Shown piece after piece: positions 8,281-17,724 of a stretch of DNA of 54,431 nt; the stretch's first letter is position 1, and the number at the start of each line of letters is the position of its first letter. The DNA is taken from assembly GCF_000236785.1 (NCBI RefSeq), contig NZ_AGUF01000102.1, positions 1 to 54,431 on the forward strand. Direction: 5' to 3'. A program made the translations under genes and the position numbers. The stretch is from Achromobacter arsenitoxydans SY8. GTDB lineage: Bacteria; Pseudomonadota; Gammaproteobacteria; Burkholderiales; Burkholderiaceae_B. A model generated the notes under the pieces. The model made no database searches. It was not told the DNA's origin and worked only from the letters and a program-made list of their open reading frames with translations.

Positions 8281-9519
8281 TCACGCCGTCTCTTGCCTGG
8301 CTGGCGCTGCGCCGGGCGCACGGGCGTCCGCCTCGGGCGTCTCGTTGGCCTGTCCGATGAATTTCCATCTAAGCATGAACGCCGCGGCTGCGATGATGGC
8401 GGCCAGGGTTGCCGACACGGCCATGGCCGCGTGCGCGCCTTGCCATTCGATGATGAACGCATACGCGATCGGAGCCGCGGCGGTCAGCAGGAAGCTGGGG
8501 ATCAGCAGGGAGCCGACGAGGGCGCCGTAGCTGCGGAAGTCAAAGAGGGCCAGCGGCAGCGTGCCGCGGGTGATGGTCATGAGGCCGTTGCAGGCGCCGT
8601 AGAGCAGGGTGTAGGCGGCGGTGGCGTAGAGGCTGCCGCCGGACAGCAGGGCGAGCAGGAAGCACAGCGGCAGCGCGGCACCCACGGCCAGGTTGAGGGT
8701 CAGCGGGTGCAGGCGGGAGCCCAGGGCGACGTCGCCCAGGCGGGCGGCGAATTGGCCGATGCCCCACAGGGCCGCGACGCTGGCGGCGGTGGCCGCGGCC
8801 AGCCCCAGGCCTGAGAGCAGGGAGAAGATGTGGGCGGCGTTGCCGGCGGCCAGGAAGTTGGTGAGCATCGCGATGACCGCGTACAGGGTGCCGGCCAGTC
8901 GGCGTTCGGCGGGGGTTCGGGTCAGGCCGGTGTTGGATTTGCCGTGGTCTGTTGCGGCGGCGGCGTGGCGCTGGCGGGGCAGGGCCAGGTAGAGGGGCAC
9001 GGTGGCCAGGGCCAGCGCGGCGTAGGCCAGCGCGGCGCCGCGCCAGCCTAGCGATTCGGCCAGCGCATGGCCAACGGGCCACATCACGGTGGAGGCCAGG
9101 CCGCCAAACAGGGTGATCTGGGACATGGAGCGCCGCGCGGCGGGGCCGGCGGCGCGGGCCAGGGATGCGAAGGCGGCGTCGTAGAGGCACAGGCGCATGC
9201 CCACGCCCAGGACGGCCCAGGCCGCGAAATACAGGACGGGGGAGTGTGTGGCGGCGAGCAGGGCGCAGCCTGCGGCGGACAGCGCGGCGCCGGCAGGCAT
9301 GACCCGGTGTCCGCCCCAGCGGTCCACCGCAGCGCCGGCGGCGGGCGATACCAGCGCCATGACCACGATGGCGGCCGAGAAGCCGCCGTAGACGAGGGGG
9401 GCGTCCCAGCCCAGGTCGGCGGTCATGGCCGGGCCCAGGGCGCCGATCAGGTAGAAGGTCACGCCCCAGCCCACCAGCTGGGTCAGGCCCAGGCAGATGA
9501 TGGCGCGCGCGGGAATCAT
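8281..9519 (-). CDS. MFS transporter
   Basis: A 412-residue protein with about twelve hydrophobic segments. The MFS signature between helices 2 and 3 is present as AGAAVDRWGGHRVMPAG, and a central loop is rich in charged residues (PRQRHAAAATDHGKSNTG). It belongs to the inner-membrane drug/metabolite exporter or sugar/acid transporter superfamily; the substrate is unknown. I chose the ATG at 9519 rather than the frame limit at 9585 because it forms an ATGA overlap with the stop of the acetyltransferase gene and is followed directly by the first transmembrane helix. Pairing with a PAT-like acetyltransferase suggests a detoxification unit (acetylate, export), which is an inference. Confidence 0.85.
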   Translation of the reverse strand: MIPARAIICLGLTQLVGWGVTFYLIGALGPAMTADLGWDAPLVYGGFSAAIVVMALVSPAAGAAVDRWGGHRVMPAGAALSAAGCALLAATHSPVLYFAAWAVLGVGMRLCLYDAAFASLARAAGPAARRSMSQITLFGGLASTVMWPVGHALAESLGWRGAALAYAALALATVPLYLALPRQRHAAAATDHGKSNTGLTRTPAERRLAGTLYAVIAMLTNFLAAGNAAHIFSLLSGLGLAAATAASVAALWGIGQFAARLGDVALGSRLHPLTLNLAVGAALPLCFLLALLSGGSLYATAAYTLLYGACNGLMTITRGTLPLALFDFRSYGALVGSLLIPSFLLTAAAPIAYAFIIEWQGAHAAMAVSATLAAIIAAAAFMLRWKFIGQANETPEADARAPGAAPARQETA

Positions 9520-10061
9520 GGCCGCTGCGGGGGCGTCGTGTCGCCTTCGCCCAGGCTGCGTTGCATCAGGACGGTATCGCGCCATTCGCCATGCTTGTGT
9601 CCCACGGACCGCAACGTGCCTGCCGGGTGGAAGCCCTGGCTGGCGTGCAGCGCCAGCGACGCGGCGTTGCGGCTGTCGCCCACCACCGCCAGCATCTGGC
9701 GCCAGCCTGCCGCCGTGCAGCGCTCTACCAGCGCGGCCAGCAGCTTGCCGCCGATGCCCAGTCCGGCGCGGCCGGCCTTTACGTAGACGGAGTCTTCGAC
9801 CGTGTGGCGGTAGGCCGGGCGCGGGCGGTAGGGGGTGACGTAGGCATAGCCGACGACTTCGCCGGCGATCTCGGCCACCAGGTAGGGCATTTCCTTTTCC
9901 AGCACGCTGGCGCGGCGCTGGCGCATTTCGGCGATGGGCGGCGGCTCCAGTTCGAACGAGGCGGTGCCGTGCTGTACGTGGTGCGCGTAGATGGTCTTGA
10001 TGGCGGGAAGATCGGCTTCCGCGCTGTCGCGGATGAGGACGGTGGGCGTATGGGGCGACAT
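9516..10061 (-). CDS. GNAT family N-acetyltransferase, phosphinothricin/amino-acid acetyltransferase type
   Basis: A 181-residue single-domain GNAT. The N-terminal IRDSAEADLPAIKTIYAHHV and the segment TASFELEPP are typical of the PAT/L-amino-acid acyltransferase branch. The acetyl-CoA loop is AGRAGLGIGGKLL, and the C-terminal core ends LHASQGFHPAGTLRSVGHKHG. Members acetylate the amino group of phosphinothricin, methionine sulfoximine or similar compounds. The ATG at 10061 matches the family start; an in-frame ATG at 10130 would add 23 non-conserved residues. It overlaps the MFS gene by ATGA and is divergent from a LysR gene, whose product probably regulates it. Confidence 0.85.
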   Translation of the reverse strand: MSPHTPTVLIRDSAEADLPAIKTIYAHHVQHGTASFELEPPPIAEMRQRRASVLEKEMPYLVAEIAGEVVGYAYVTPYRPRPAYRHTVEDSVYVKAGRAGLGIGGKLLAALVERCTAAGWRQMLAVVGDSRNAASLALHASQGFHPAGTLRSVGHKHGEWRDTVLMQRSLGEGDTTPPQRP

Positions 10062-10148
10062 GGAATGGCCGGCGAGGTGGGTGGCGAAAGTTTGGTCAGG
10101 CAGCCGCCAGTGTGCGGCAAGCGATTTCATTAATAAAGCTTTGGTCTA

Positions 10149-10163
10149 TTATGCTTTTCATAA
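10149..10163. promoter_or_regulatory. LysR-type box between the acetyltransferase and LysR genes
   Basis: The dyad TTATG-N5-CATAA contains the classical T-N11-A spacing. It sits 22 bp before the LysR start and 86 bp before the likely acetyltransferase start, in an AT-rich patch within GC-rich DNA. Two GCTTTGG/ACTTTGG direct repeats flank it. This arrangement is typical for a LysR regulator controlling itself and a divergent target. Confidence 0.5.
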
Positions 10164-10184
10164 GTAAAACTTTGGATTGAGCCG

Positions 10185-11081
10185 ATGCGTGGCCTGAACC
10201 TGGACCATTTGCGCACGTTTGCGCAGGTCATCGAACTGGGCAGCTTTTCCGCCGCCGCCGAGCGCGGCGGGGTGACGCAGCCGGCGGTCAGCCTGCAGAT
10301 CCGCCAGCTGGAGCGCCGGTTCGGGGTGAAGCTGGTGGAGCGCATCGGCCGGCGCGCCGGGCCGACGGCGGCCGGGCTGGAACTGCTGGCCCATATCCGC
10401 GTGATCGACGGCGCGCTGGCGCAGGCCGAGCAGGCCATGACCGCGCACGCGTCGCAGGTGTCCGGCCGGATCCGGCTGGGCACGGGCGCCACCGCCTGCA
10501 CCTATCTGCTGCCGCCGCTGCTGGCCGACCTGCGCCGCCGCTTTCCGGCGCTGGACATCGTGGCCAGCACGGGCAATACGGCGGACATGCTGCGCGGGCT
10601 GGAGGCCAACACGCTGGACATTGTGCTGATCACGCTGCCCGCGCCGGGCCGCATGTTCCAGGCGACGCCCGTGATGGAAGACGAATTTGTGGCGATTTTT
10701 CCTGCGCGGGACGAGGCCGCCATTCCCGAGGTTGTCACGCCGCAATCCCTGTCGCGGCTGCCGCTGGTGCTGTTCGAGCCCGGCGCGCGCACGCGGCGGC
10801 TGGTGGACGACTGGTTCGAGGCGGCGGGCGTGGCGGTCAAGCCCATCATGGAACTGGGCAGCACGGAGGCGATGAAAGAGATCGTGGCGGCAGGGCTGGG
10901 CTGCGCGGTTCTGCCCCGGCTGGCGGTGTCGGGGGCGGGCCGGCGCGATGCGCTGGCGCTGCGGTCGCTGACGCCGCGCCTGTCGCGCGACCTCGCCATC
11001 GTCCTGCGCCGCGACAAGCCGCTCAGCCGCGGGCTGCGCCATCTGCAGGATGCGCTGCTGGCGCTGGCGCCGGTCTCTTGA
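10185..11081 (+). CDS. LysR family transcriptional regulator (divergent from acetyltransferase-MFS pair)
   Basis: This is a 298-residue LysR protein. The N-terminal winged helix-turn-helix reads LDHLRTFAQVIELGSFSAAAERGGVTQPAVSLQIRQ in overlapping conserved blocks (residues 6-41). It is followed by the linker helix and a periplasmic-binding-like effector domain with the RIRLGTGATACTYLLPPLL strand. It most resembles the CysB/CbbR-like large group; the effector is unknown. The divergent position and the T-N11-A box just upstream suggest it controls the acetyltransferase-MFS pair and itself. Confidence 0.9.
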   Translation: MRGLNLDHLRTFAQVIELGSFSAAAERGGVTQPAVSLQIRQLERRFGVKLVERIGRRAGPTAAGLELLAHIRVIDGALAQAEQAMTAHASQVSGRIRLGTGATACTYLLPPLLADLRRRFPALDIVASTGNTADMLRGLEANTLDIVLITLPAPGRMFQATPVMEDEFVAIFPARDEAAIPEVVTPQSLSRLPLVLFEPGARTRRLVDDWFEAAGVAVKPIMELGSTEAMKEIVAAGLGCAVLPRLAVSGAGRRDALALRSLTPRLSRDLAIVLRRDKPLSRGLRHLQDALLALAPVS

Positions 11082-11144
11082 GGCCGCGAACCAGGGCCGC
11101 AGTCCGGTACCATCTGGCGTCAACCGAGCTGCAATCATCGAGAA

Positions 11145-11960
11145 ATGGACATGCCTGCCCCTGCGCCGAGCCGTTCCCCGGCCGATCTGGACCTGTTTCC
11201 CTATGAGTCTTCGCGCCGCCCCGTGGCCGGGCTGGCGGTGGACTATCAGGACGGCCATCGGGTCAAGCGCCACCGGCATCGCCGCGGGCAGCTCGTCTAT
11301 GCGATTTCGGGCGTGATGGTGGTGGATACCGACGCGGGCATCTGGATCGTGCCGCCCACGCGCGGCGTCTGGGTGCCGGCCTGGGTGTCGCACGGCATTC
11401 GCATGAGCGGCGAGCCCCGCATGCGTACGGTGTTCATCGAGCCGGGCGCAGCAAAGCACCTGCCGGCGCAATGCTGCGTGCTGTCGGTGTCGCCGCTTTT
11501 GCGCGAGCTGATGGCGGCCGCTGCCGAGGTGCCGTTGGATTGGGCGCCGGACACGCGCGACGGCCGGCTGATGATGCTGCTGCTGGACGAGCTGCGCCAG
11601 GAACCCGTGCTGCCGCTGCATCTGCCGCAGCCGTCGGAGCCCAGGCTGGCCCGCATCTGCCGGGCCATCGTGCGGCATCCGGAACGTCAGGACGGGGCGG
11701 CCGACTGGGCGCGGGAATTGGGGGTGGACCCCAAAACCGTGCATCGCCTGTTCGTGCGCCACACGGGCATGACGTTCGGCCGCTGGCGCCAGCAGGCGCG
11801 GCTGCTGGCCGCGATGGAGCGCCTGGCGCGCGGCGAGCGTGTGCTGGATGTGGCCCTGGACCTGGGCTATGACAGTCCCAGCGCATTTGCCGCGATGTTC
11901 CGCAAGGCGCTGGGGGAGTCGCCCAGCGCGTTCGCGGCACGCGGGCAGGCGTCCGCCTGA
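11145..11960 (+). CDS. AraC family regulator with N-terminal cupin domain
   Basis: A 271-residue protein. The N-terminal half is a cupin-like sensor (HRVKRHRHRRGQLVYAISGVM, then IVPPTRGVWVPAWVSHGI), and the C-terminal half carries the two AraC helix-turn-helix motifs (WARELGVDPKTVHRLFVRHTG and VLDVALDLGYDSPSAFAAMFRK, residues about 190-265). This layout matches the NimR-like AraC branch that often controls an efflux gene. It begins 63 bp after the LysR gene in the same direction, so it may share its transcript. No divergent partner is adjacent and its target is unknown. Confidence 0.9.
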   Translation: MDMPAPAPSRSPADLDLFPYESSRRPVAGLAVDYQDGHRVKRHRHRRGQLVYAISGVMVVDTDAGIWIVPPTRGVWVPAWVSHGIRMSGEPRMRTVFIEPGAAKHLPAQCCVLSVSPLLRELMAAAAEVPLDWAPDTRDGRLMMLLLDELRQEPVLPLHLPQPSEPRLARICRAIVRHPERQDGAADWARELGVDPKTVHRLFVRHTGMTFGRWRQQARLLAAMERLARGERVLDVALDLGYDSPSAFAAMFRKALGESPSAFAARGQASA

Positions 11961-12066
11961 TGGCCATTGACCGGCTCCGGCGCGGCCGCCGGGCGGTCCC
12001 GCCCCGAACCAGCGTATTATTTACCGTTTTGCCGCCCACGCTAACAGCTACAGCCTGAGACAGATC

Positions 12067-13935
12067 ATGCCGCACTACCGTTCCCGCACCTCGACCCACG
12101 GCCGCAACATGGCCGGAGCCCGCGCCCTGTGGCGCGCCACCGGCATGAAGGACGGAGACTTCGGCAAGCCGATCATCGCGGTGGTGAACTCGTTCACGCA
12201 GTTCGTGCCGGGTCACGTGCACCTGCGCGACCTGGGCGCGCTGGTGGCCAAGGAAATCGAAGCCGCGGGCGGCGTCGCCAAGGAATTCAACACCATCGCC
12301 GTCGACGACGGCATCGCCATGGGCCACGGCGGCATGCTGTATTCGCTGCCGTCGCGCGAACTCATTGCCGACTCGGTGGAATACATGGTGAACGCGCACT
12401 GCGCCGACGCCATGGTCTGCATCTCGAACTGCGACAAGATCACCCCGGGGATGCTGATGGCCGCCATGCGCCTGAACATCCCGGTCGTGTTCGTGTCCGG
12501 CGGCCCGATGGAAGCGGGCAAGGTCAAGTCGCCCACCGACGGCACCGTCATCGCCAAGATCGACCTGATCGACGCCATGATCAAGGCGGCCGATCCCAAC
12601 GTGTCGGACGCCGACGTGGCTGAAGTCGAACGCAGCGCCTGCCCGACCTGCGGCTCCTGTTCCGGCATGTTCACGGCCAACTCGATGAACTGTCTGACCG
12701 AAGCCATCGGCCTGGCGCTGCCGGGCAACGGCACCATCGTGGCCACGCACGCCTGGCGCAAGGGCTTGTTTGAACAAGCCGGCCGCCTGGTCGTGGACCT
12801 GTGCCGCCGCTACTACGTTGAAGAAGACGAATCCGTCCTGCCGCGCAGCATCGCCACCAAGAGCGCGTTCCAGAACGCCATGGCGCTGGACGTGGCCATG
12901 GGCGGGTCGACCAATACCGTGCTGCATCTGCTGGCCGCGGCGCAGGAAGCCGGCGTGGACTTCACCATGGCCGACATCGACCGCATTTCGCGCAAGGTGC
13001 CCTGCCTGTGCAAGGCGGCGCCCGCCACCGACAAGTACCACATCGAAGACGTGCACCGCGCCGGCGGCATCCTGGGCATCCTGGGCGAGCTGGCCCGCGC
13101 CGACCTGCTGGACCTGTCCTGCGGCAACGTGCACAGCGGCACGCTGGGCAACGCGATCCAGCAATGGGACGTGGCCGGCGGCGCTGGCGAAGCGGCGCAG
13201 AAGTTCTACCGCGCGGCGCCCGGCGGCATCCCGACCACGGTCGCCTTCAGCCAGGACGCCACGTTCCTGACCCTGGACACGGACCGCAAGACGGGCTGCA
13301 TCCGCAGCAAGGAAAACGCCTACTCGAAGGACGGCGGCCTGGCCGTGCTGTACGGCAACCTGGCGGAAAAGGGCTGCATCGTGAAGACGGCCGGCGTGGA
13401 CGAGTCGCAATGGGTCTTTACGGGCCGCGCGCGCGTCTTCGAAAGCCAGGACGACGCCGTGGAAGGCATCCTGGGCGACAAGATCGTGGCGGGCGACGTG
13501 GTGGTGATTCGCTACGAAGGCCCCAAGGGCGGTCCGGGCATGCAGGAAATGCTGTATCCCACGTCCTACCTGAAGTCCAAGGGCCTGGGCAAGACCTGCG
13601 CTTTGTTCACCGATGGCCGCTTCTCGGGCGGTTCGTCGGGCCTGGTGATCGGCCATGCATCGCCGGAAGCGGCGGAAGGCGGCACGATCGGCCTGGTGGA
13701 AGAAGGCGACGTGATCGAGATCGACATCCCGAACCGCAAGATGCATCTGGCGGTCTCCGACGAGGAACTGGCCCGCCGCCGCGCCGCGATGGACGCGCGC
13801 GCCGACGGCTGGGAGCCCGTGGGCCGCGAGCGCGTAGTGTCGCAGGCGCTGCAGGCGTATGCCGCCCTGGCGACGTCGGCGGACCGCGGCGCGGTGCGCG
13901 ATCTGTCGCAGCTCAAGCAGAAGGGCAAGCGCTGA
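12067..13935 (+). CDS. ilvD: Dihydroxy-acid dehydratase
   Basis: A 622-residue enzyme of normal family length. It dehydrates 2,3-dihydroxy-3-methyl acids to 2-oxo acids, the third common step of valine, leucine and isoleucine synthesis, in the cytoplasm. Iron-sulfur ligands are visible as CISNCDK (Cys122 region) and CPTCGSC (Cys192-198). The C-terminal [19 protein letters not shown] segment is diagnostic. It stands alone with a 106-bp leader containing a TATTAT element near 12013-12018 and is followed by a strong intrinsic terminator. Other ilv genes are not in the window. Confidence 0.97.
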   Translation: MPHYRSRTSTHGRNMAGARALWRATGMKDGDFGKPIIAVVNSFTQFVPGHVHLRDLGALVAKEIEAAGGVAKEFNTIAVDDGIAMGHGGMLYSLPSRELIADSVEYMVNAHCADAMVCISNCDKITPGMLMAAMRLNIPVVFVSGGPMEAGKVKSPTDGTVIAKIDLIDAMIKAADPNVSDADVAEVERSACPTCGSCSGMFTANSMNCLTEAIGLALPGNGTIVATHAWRKGLFEQAGRLVVDLCRRYYVEEDESVLPRSIATKSAFQNAMALDVAMGGSTNTVLHLLAAAQEAGVDFTMADIDRISRKVPCLCKAAPATDKYHIEDVHRAGGILGILGELARADLLDLSCGNVHSGTLGNAIQQWDVAGGAGEAAQKFYRAAPGGIPTTVAFSQDATFLTLDTDRKTGCIRSKENAYSKDGGLAVLYGNLAEKGCIVKTAGVDESQWVFTGRARVFESQDDAVEGILGDKIVAGDVVVIRYEGPKGGPGMQEMLYPTSYLKSKGLGKTCALFTDGRFSGGSSGLVIGHASPEAAEGGTIGLVEEGDVIEIDIPNRKMHLAVSDEELARRRAAMDARADGWEPVGRERVVSQALQAYAALATSADRGAVRDLSQLKQKGKR

Positions 13936-13958
13936 TGGGCTGATTGCCTGTTGCGAGG

Positions 13959-13990
13959 AAAAAGCGGCGCTTTTGGCGCCGCTTTTTTTT
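13959..13990 (+). terminator. Rho-independent terminator after ilvD
   Basis: A hairpin with arms AAGCGGCGC and GCGCCGCTT and a short TTTTG loop is followed by a run of eight T residues, about 25 bp after the ilvD stop. It fits the intrinsic terminator pattern closely. Confidence 0.9.
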
Positions 13991-14079
13991 CGCAGCTACG
14001 CCTGCGTCATGGCCGTCGTGGCAGTGCGATTCCTGGCCGCCGATAAAATCCTACGGGTCACCCACCGGAGCCCACCGCC

Positions 14080-14961
14080 ATGTCCCTAAACTCCGAAGCC
14101 CTGCGCCTGTTCCTCGGCGTGGTCGACGCCGGTTCCCTCAGCGCCGCCGCCGAGATGCTCGGCCAGACCGCGTCGGGCGTCAGCCGTGGGCTGCAGCGGC
14201 TGGAGGAAGACCTTGGGGTCACGCTGCTTAACCGGACCACGCGCCGCATGGAGCTGACCGAGGAGGGCAGGCATTTCCTGCCGAAGGCCCGGCAGATCGT
14301 CGCGTCGCTCGAAGAGGCCGAGGAATGCATGCGCATGGTGCATCAGCGTCCGGCGGGCCGCTTGCGGGTGGATGCGTCGGTGCCGGTGATGTTGCATTGC
14401 GTGGTGCCGCATGTGGCGGAGTTCCGGCGCGAGTATCCCGAGATTTCGCTGGAGCTGACCAGCAACGACCGCATCGTGGACCTGATGGAGCATCGCACCG
14501 ATGTGGCGCTGCGCATGGGGCCGCTGACGGATTCCACCCTGCACGCGCGCGCCATGCGGCCATCGCCGCGCTGGCTCATGGCCAGCCCGGACTACGTGGC
14601 CCGGCGCGGCGCGCCCAAGACCGTCGAGGATCTGGCCGGGCACGAGCTGCTCGGATTCACCCAGCCGGAAAGCCTGAACGTCTGGCCGCTGCGCCACGCG
14701 GGCGGCACGGGCTATCTGATCACGCCGACGCTTGCGACGTCCAGCGGCGAGACGCAGTTCCAACTGGCGCTGCTCGGCGTCGGCATTGCGTGCGTGTCGG
14801 ATTTCATGGTGCGGGACGAAATCCGGGCGGGGCGGCTGGTGAAGGTGATGGAAAGCGAATACACCGATCACCTGCAGCCCATGCACGCCGTGTACCACCG
14901 CAACACGCAGCTTTCGCGGCGCATTGCGTGCTTCCTGGATTTCTATGCGGGGCGGATCTAG
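14080..14961 (+). CDS. LysR family transcriptional regulator
   Basis: A 293-residue LysR protein. The N-terminal HTH block ALRLFLGVVDAGSLSAAAEM and the second helix TASGVSRGLQRLEEDLG are followed by NRTTRRMELTEEGRHFLPKA, typical of the large DsdC/YafC-like branch. The effector domain contains DVALRMGPLTDSTLHARAM. It reads toward the E3 gene, separated by 39 bp, so it is convergent with the 2-oxoacid dehydrogenase operon rather than divergent from a target. Its regulon cannot be inferred from position. Confidence 0.9.
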   Translation: MSLNSEALRLFLGVVDAGSLSAAAEMLGQTASGVSRGLQRLEEDLGVTLLNRTTRRMELTEEGRHFLPKARQIVASLEEAEECMRMVHQRPAGRLRVDASVPVMLHCVVPHVAEFRREYPEISLELTSNDRIVDLMEHRTDVALRMGPLTDSTLHARAMRPSPRWLMASPDYVARRGAPKTVEDLAGHELLGFTQPESLNVWPLRHAGGTGYLITPTLATSSGETQFQLALLGVGIACVSDFMVRDEIRAGRLVKVMESEYTDHLQPMHAVYHRNTQLSRRIACFLDFYAGRI

Positions 14962-15000
14962 CGGCGGCCTTGCGGCCATCCGTTGCCCGCCCGCCGCGCC

Positions 15001-16398
15001 CTACGCGTGCAGCGCCCGTCCAAAGGCCGCCAGTACCGATTCGTGCAGCGTCTCCGACAGCGTCGGATGCGCGAACACGGTGTGCATGAGGTCTTCCTCG
15101 GTGGCCTCCAGCGAAGCCGCCACCCCGTAGCCCGTGATCAGTTCGGACGCTTCCGGATGGATGATGTGGGCGCCCAGCAGTTCGCCGGACTTCGCGTCGA
15201 ACACGGTCTTGACCAGGCCCTGGTCTTCGCCCATGGCGATCGCCTTGCCGTTGCCGGCGAAGGTGAACTTGCCCACGCGGATGTCGCCGCCATGTTGTTT
15301 GGCGTGTTCCCGGGCGCGGGCTTCGGTCATGCCGATGCTGGCCACCTGCGGATAGGAGTACGTGCAGGCGGGGATGCGCAGCGGGTCGATGGGATGGGCG
15401 GGTTTGCCGGCGATGGCTTCCACGCACAGCACGGCCTCGTGGCTGGCCTTGTGCGCCAGCCAGGGCGCGCCGGCCACGTCGCCGATCGCGTAGACGCCGG
15501 GTTCGCCCGTGCGGCACAGGCCGTCGGTGACGATGTGCGTCTTTTCGACCTTCACGCGGGTCTGCTCCAGGCCCAGATTCTCCACGTTGCCGACGATACC
15601 GGCGGCGACGATGACCCGGTCGACTTCAAGGTCGGTCTTCCTGCCTTCGTGGTCCAGCGTGACTTTCACGCCCGTAGCGGTCTGCGACGACGCCGTCACT
15701 GCGCAGCGCGTCAGCACGCGGATACCTTGCTTTTCGAAGGCTTTGCGGGCCAGCTGCGAGATTTCGGCGTCTTCCTGCGGCAGGATTTCCGGCGTCATGT
15801 CGATCAGCGTGACCTCGGCGCCCACCGCGCGATAGAAGCTGGCGAACTCCGCGCCGATGGCGCCCGCGCCCACCACCAGCAGCGACTTCGGGATTTCGGC
15901 GGGCACGAGCGCCTGCCGGTAGGCCCAGATGCGCTCGCCTACGGGCAGCGCAGGCAGTTCGCGGGCGCGCGCGCCGGTGGCCAGGATGATGTGCTTGGCT
16001 GACAGCGTGGCGCCGTTGTCCAGCGCCAGCTTGCCGGACCCGGCAAGCCTGGCGCTGGCGGCGAACACCGTCACCCCATTTTTCTTCATCAAGTGCGCCA
16101 CGCCCTGGCCCAGGCGGCCGGCCACCTTGCGCGACCGGGCGACCATGGCCGCAAGATCCGGCCGCGCTTCGCCTGCGCCCGTCACGCCGTAGTGCGCGGC
16201 CTCGCGGCACGCGCGCAGCACCGTCGCGCTGTGCAGCAGCGCCTTGGTGGGAATGCAGCCCCAGTTCAGGCAGATGCCGCCCAGCTCCGCGCGCTCCACC
16301 AGCGCCACCGACATGCCGAGCTGCGCGGCGCGGATGGCGGCGACATAGCCGCCGGGTCCGCCGCCAACCACGACAAGGTCAAAGCTCGTTTTCGTCAT
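15001..16398 (-). CDS. lpdA: Dihydrolipoamide dehydrogenase (E3)
   Basis: A 465-residue flavoenzyme that reoxidises the lipoyl arm of E2 using NAD+. The FAD-binding motif VVVGGGPGGYVAAIRAAQLG (9-28) is followed by the redox disulfide GGICLNWGCIPTKA (Cys43, Cys48), the NAD site VVGAGAIGAEFASFY and the C-terminal catalytic His-Glu pair in AHPTLSETLHE. The ATG at 16398 gives the standard N-terminus, although the frame stays open far upstream inside the E2 gene. It is the last gene of the operon, eight bases after the E2 stop. The symbol is generic, since this is probably a dedicated E3 rather than the housekeeping one. Confidence 0.93.
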   Translation of the reverse strand: MTKTSFDLVVVGGGPGGYVAAIRAAQLGMSVALVERAELGGICLNWGCIPTKALLHSATVLRACREAAHYGVTGAGEARPDLAAMVARSRKVAGRLGQGVAHLMKKNGVTVFAASARLAGSGKLALDNGATLSAKHIILATGARARELPALPVGERIWAYRQALVPAEIPKSLLVVGAGAIGAEFASFYRAVGAEVTLIDMTPEILPQEDAEISQLARKAFEKQGIRVLTRCAVTASSQTATGVKVTLDHEGRKTDLEVDRVIVAAGIVGNVENLGLEQTRVKVEKTHIVTDGLCRTGEPGVYAIGDVAGAPWLAHKASHEAVLCVEAIAGKPAHPIDPLRIPACTYSYPQVASIGMTEARAREHAKQHGGDIRVGKFTFAGNGKAIAMGEDQGLVKTVFDAKSGELLGAHIIHPEASELITGYGVAASLEATEEDLMHTVFAHPTLSETLHESVLAAFGRALHA

Positions 16399-16406
16399 GG
16401 CGATGC

Positions 16407-17714
16407 TCACAGCAGGATCCGCACGGGATTTTCGATCAGCGTGCGGAAGGCGGCCAGCCAGCGCGCGCCGACCGCGCCATCCACCACGCGGTGGTCGGCC
16501 GACAGCGTGACGGTCATGACGGTGGCGGCGGCGAGCTGCCCGTCCTCGTTCACGACCGGCCGGCGCTCGGCCGCGCCCACGGCCAGGATGGCGGCCTGGG
16601 GCGGGTTGATGATGGCGGCGAACTGGCTGATGCCGTACATCCCCAGGTTGCTGACCGTGAGCGAGCCGCCCGTGAATTCTTCGGGCTTCAGGCGGTTGAC
16701 CTTGGCGCGTCCGGCCAGCTCGACGATTTCGCCCGCGATGGCGGACAGCGATTTGACGTCCGCGTCGCGCACGATGGGCGTGACCAGGCCGCCGTCGGTC
16801 GCCACCGCGACCGAGATGTCGGCGCCCGCGTGGTACTCGATATCGTCGTCGTGCCAGGAGGCGTTCACCTCCGGCACTTCGCGCAGCGCCAGCGCGGCGG
16901 CGCGCACGATGAAGTCGTTGACCGACAGCTTGACCGCGCCGCCGTGGTTGGCCTGCGAGCGCAGGGCCAGCAGCGCGTCCATGCGGCAATCGACGGTCAG
17001 GTAGAAGTGCGGCACATGCTGTTTGCTTTCGGTCAGGCGGCGCGCGATGGCGCGGCGCATGCCGGTGTGCGGAACCCGGCGCGCCGCGGGGCGGGCGGCG
17101 CTTGGCGTGCCGGCGGCAGCCGGGGCCGGGGCGCGGTCGCGCGCAGCTTCCACGTCGCGGCGCACGATGCGGCCATGCGGGCCGGTGCCCGTGATGCCCA
17201 GCAGATCCACATGCCATTGGGCGGCCAGGCGGCGGGCCAGCGGACTGGCAAAGAGGCGGCCGCCCGGAATGGGCGCGTTTGTCGCGGGGGCCGCGGCCTT
17301 GGCTTCTGAAGCGGCGGCGCCTGCCGGCTGCGGCGCAGCGGCAACTTGCGCGGCGGCCGGTGCGGGTGGGGCGGCCGGCGTTCCGGCGGCCGGCGTCCCG
17401 GCGGCCGGCGCTCCGTCAGCCTGCGCCCCGCCGTGTTCGGCCAGCGCGCGGTCGATCGCCGTCGGATCCTCGCCTTGCGCAATCAGCACGCCGATCACGG
17501 TGTTGATGGGCACCGAGGCGGGCCCGGCCTGCACGATGATGCGGCCCAGCACGCCCGCCTGTTCGGCGTTGATCTCGACGATGGCCTTTTCGGTTTCGAT
17601 TTCCGCCAGCGCATCGCCCACGGCGACGCGGTCGCCTTCCTGCTTGAGCCACTGGTGCAGGGTGCCGCCCGAGGCGTCGGCGGCAACGGAGGGGAGCTTG
17701 ATAAGGTATGCCAC
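16407..17714 (-). CDS. Dihydrolipoamide acyltransferase (E2) of a 2-oxoacid/acyloin dehydrogenase complex
   Basis: This is a 435-residue E2. There is a single lipoyl domain with Lys43 in IETEKAIVEI, then an Ala/Pro-rich linker (residues 100-148) containing a GTPAA repeat. A peripheral subunit-binding domain (FASPLARRLAAQWHV, 155-169) and a catalytic acyltransferase domain ending in DHRVVDG (407-413) complete it. The start is the GTG at 17714, eleven bases after the VOC stop with AGGAAG just before it; the longer upstream frame reads back through the VOC gene. It transfers the acyl group from E1 to CoA. Whether the acid is branched-chain, pyruvate or acetoin-derived cannot be told. Confidence 0.9.
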   Translation of the reverse strand: MAYLIKLPSVAADASGGTLHQWLKQEGDRVAVGDALAEIETEKAIVEINAEQAGVLGRIIVQAGPASVPINTVIGVLIAQGEDPTAIDRALAEHGGAQADGAPAAGTPAAGTPAAPPAPAAAQVAAAPQPAGAAASEAKAAAPATNAPIPGGRLFASPLARRLAAQWHVDLLGITGTGPHGRIVRRDVEAARDRAPAPAAAGTPSAARPAARRVPHTGMRRAIARRLTESKQHVPHFYLTVDCRMDALLALRSQANHGGAVKLSVNDFIVRAAALALREVPEVNASWHDDDIEYHAGADISVAVATDGGLVTPIVRDADVKSLSAIAGEIVELAGRAKVNRLKPEEFTGGSLTVSNLGMYGISQFAAIINPPQAAILAVGAAERRPVVNEDGQLAAATVMTVTLSADHRVVDGAVGARWLAAFRTLIENPVRILL

Positions 17715-17724
17715 GATGTTCTTC

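Noticed and set aside
11434-13746. 770-codon open frame opposite ilvD and the AraC gene
   Set aside because: It is a shadow of ilvD codon bias and runs across two recognised genes and the gap between them; no domain is visible.
15001-17217. A 738-residue fused E3 protein
   Set aside because: The extra N-terminal 270 residues read through the E2 gene in the wrong frame; E3 begins normally at 16398.
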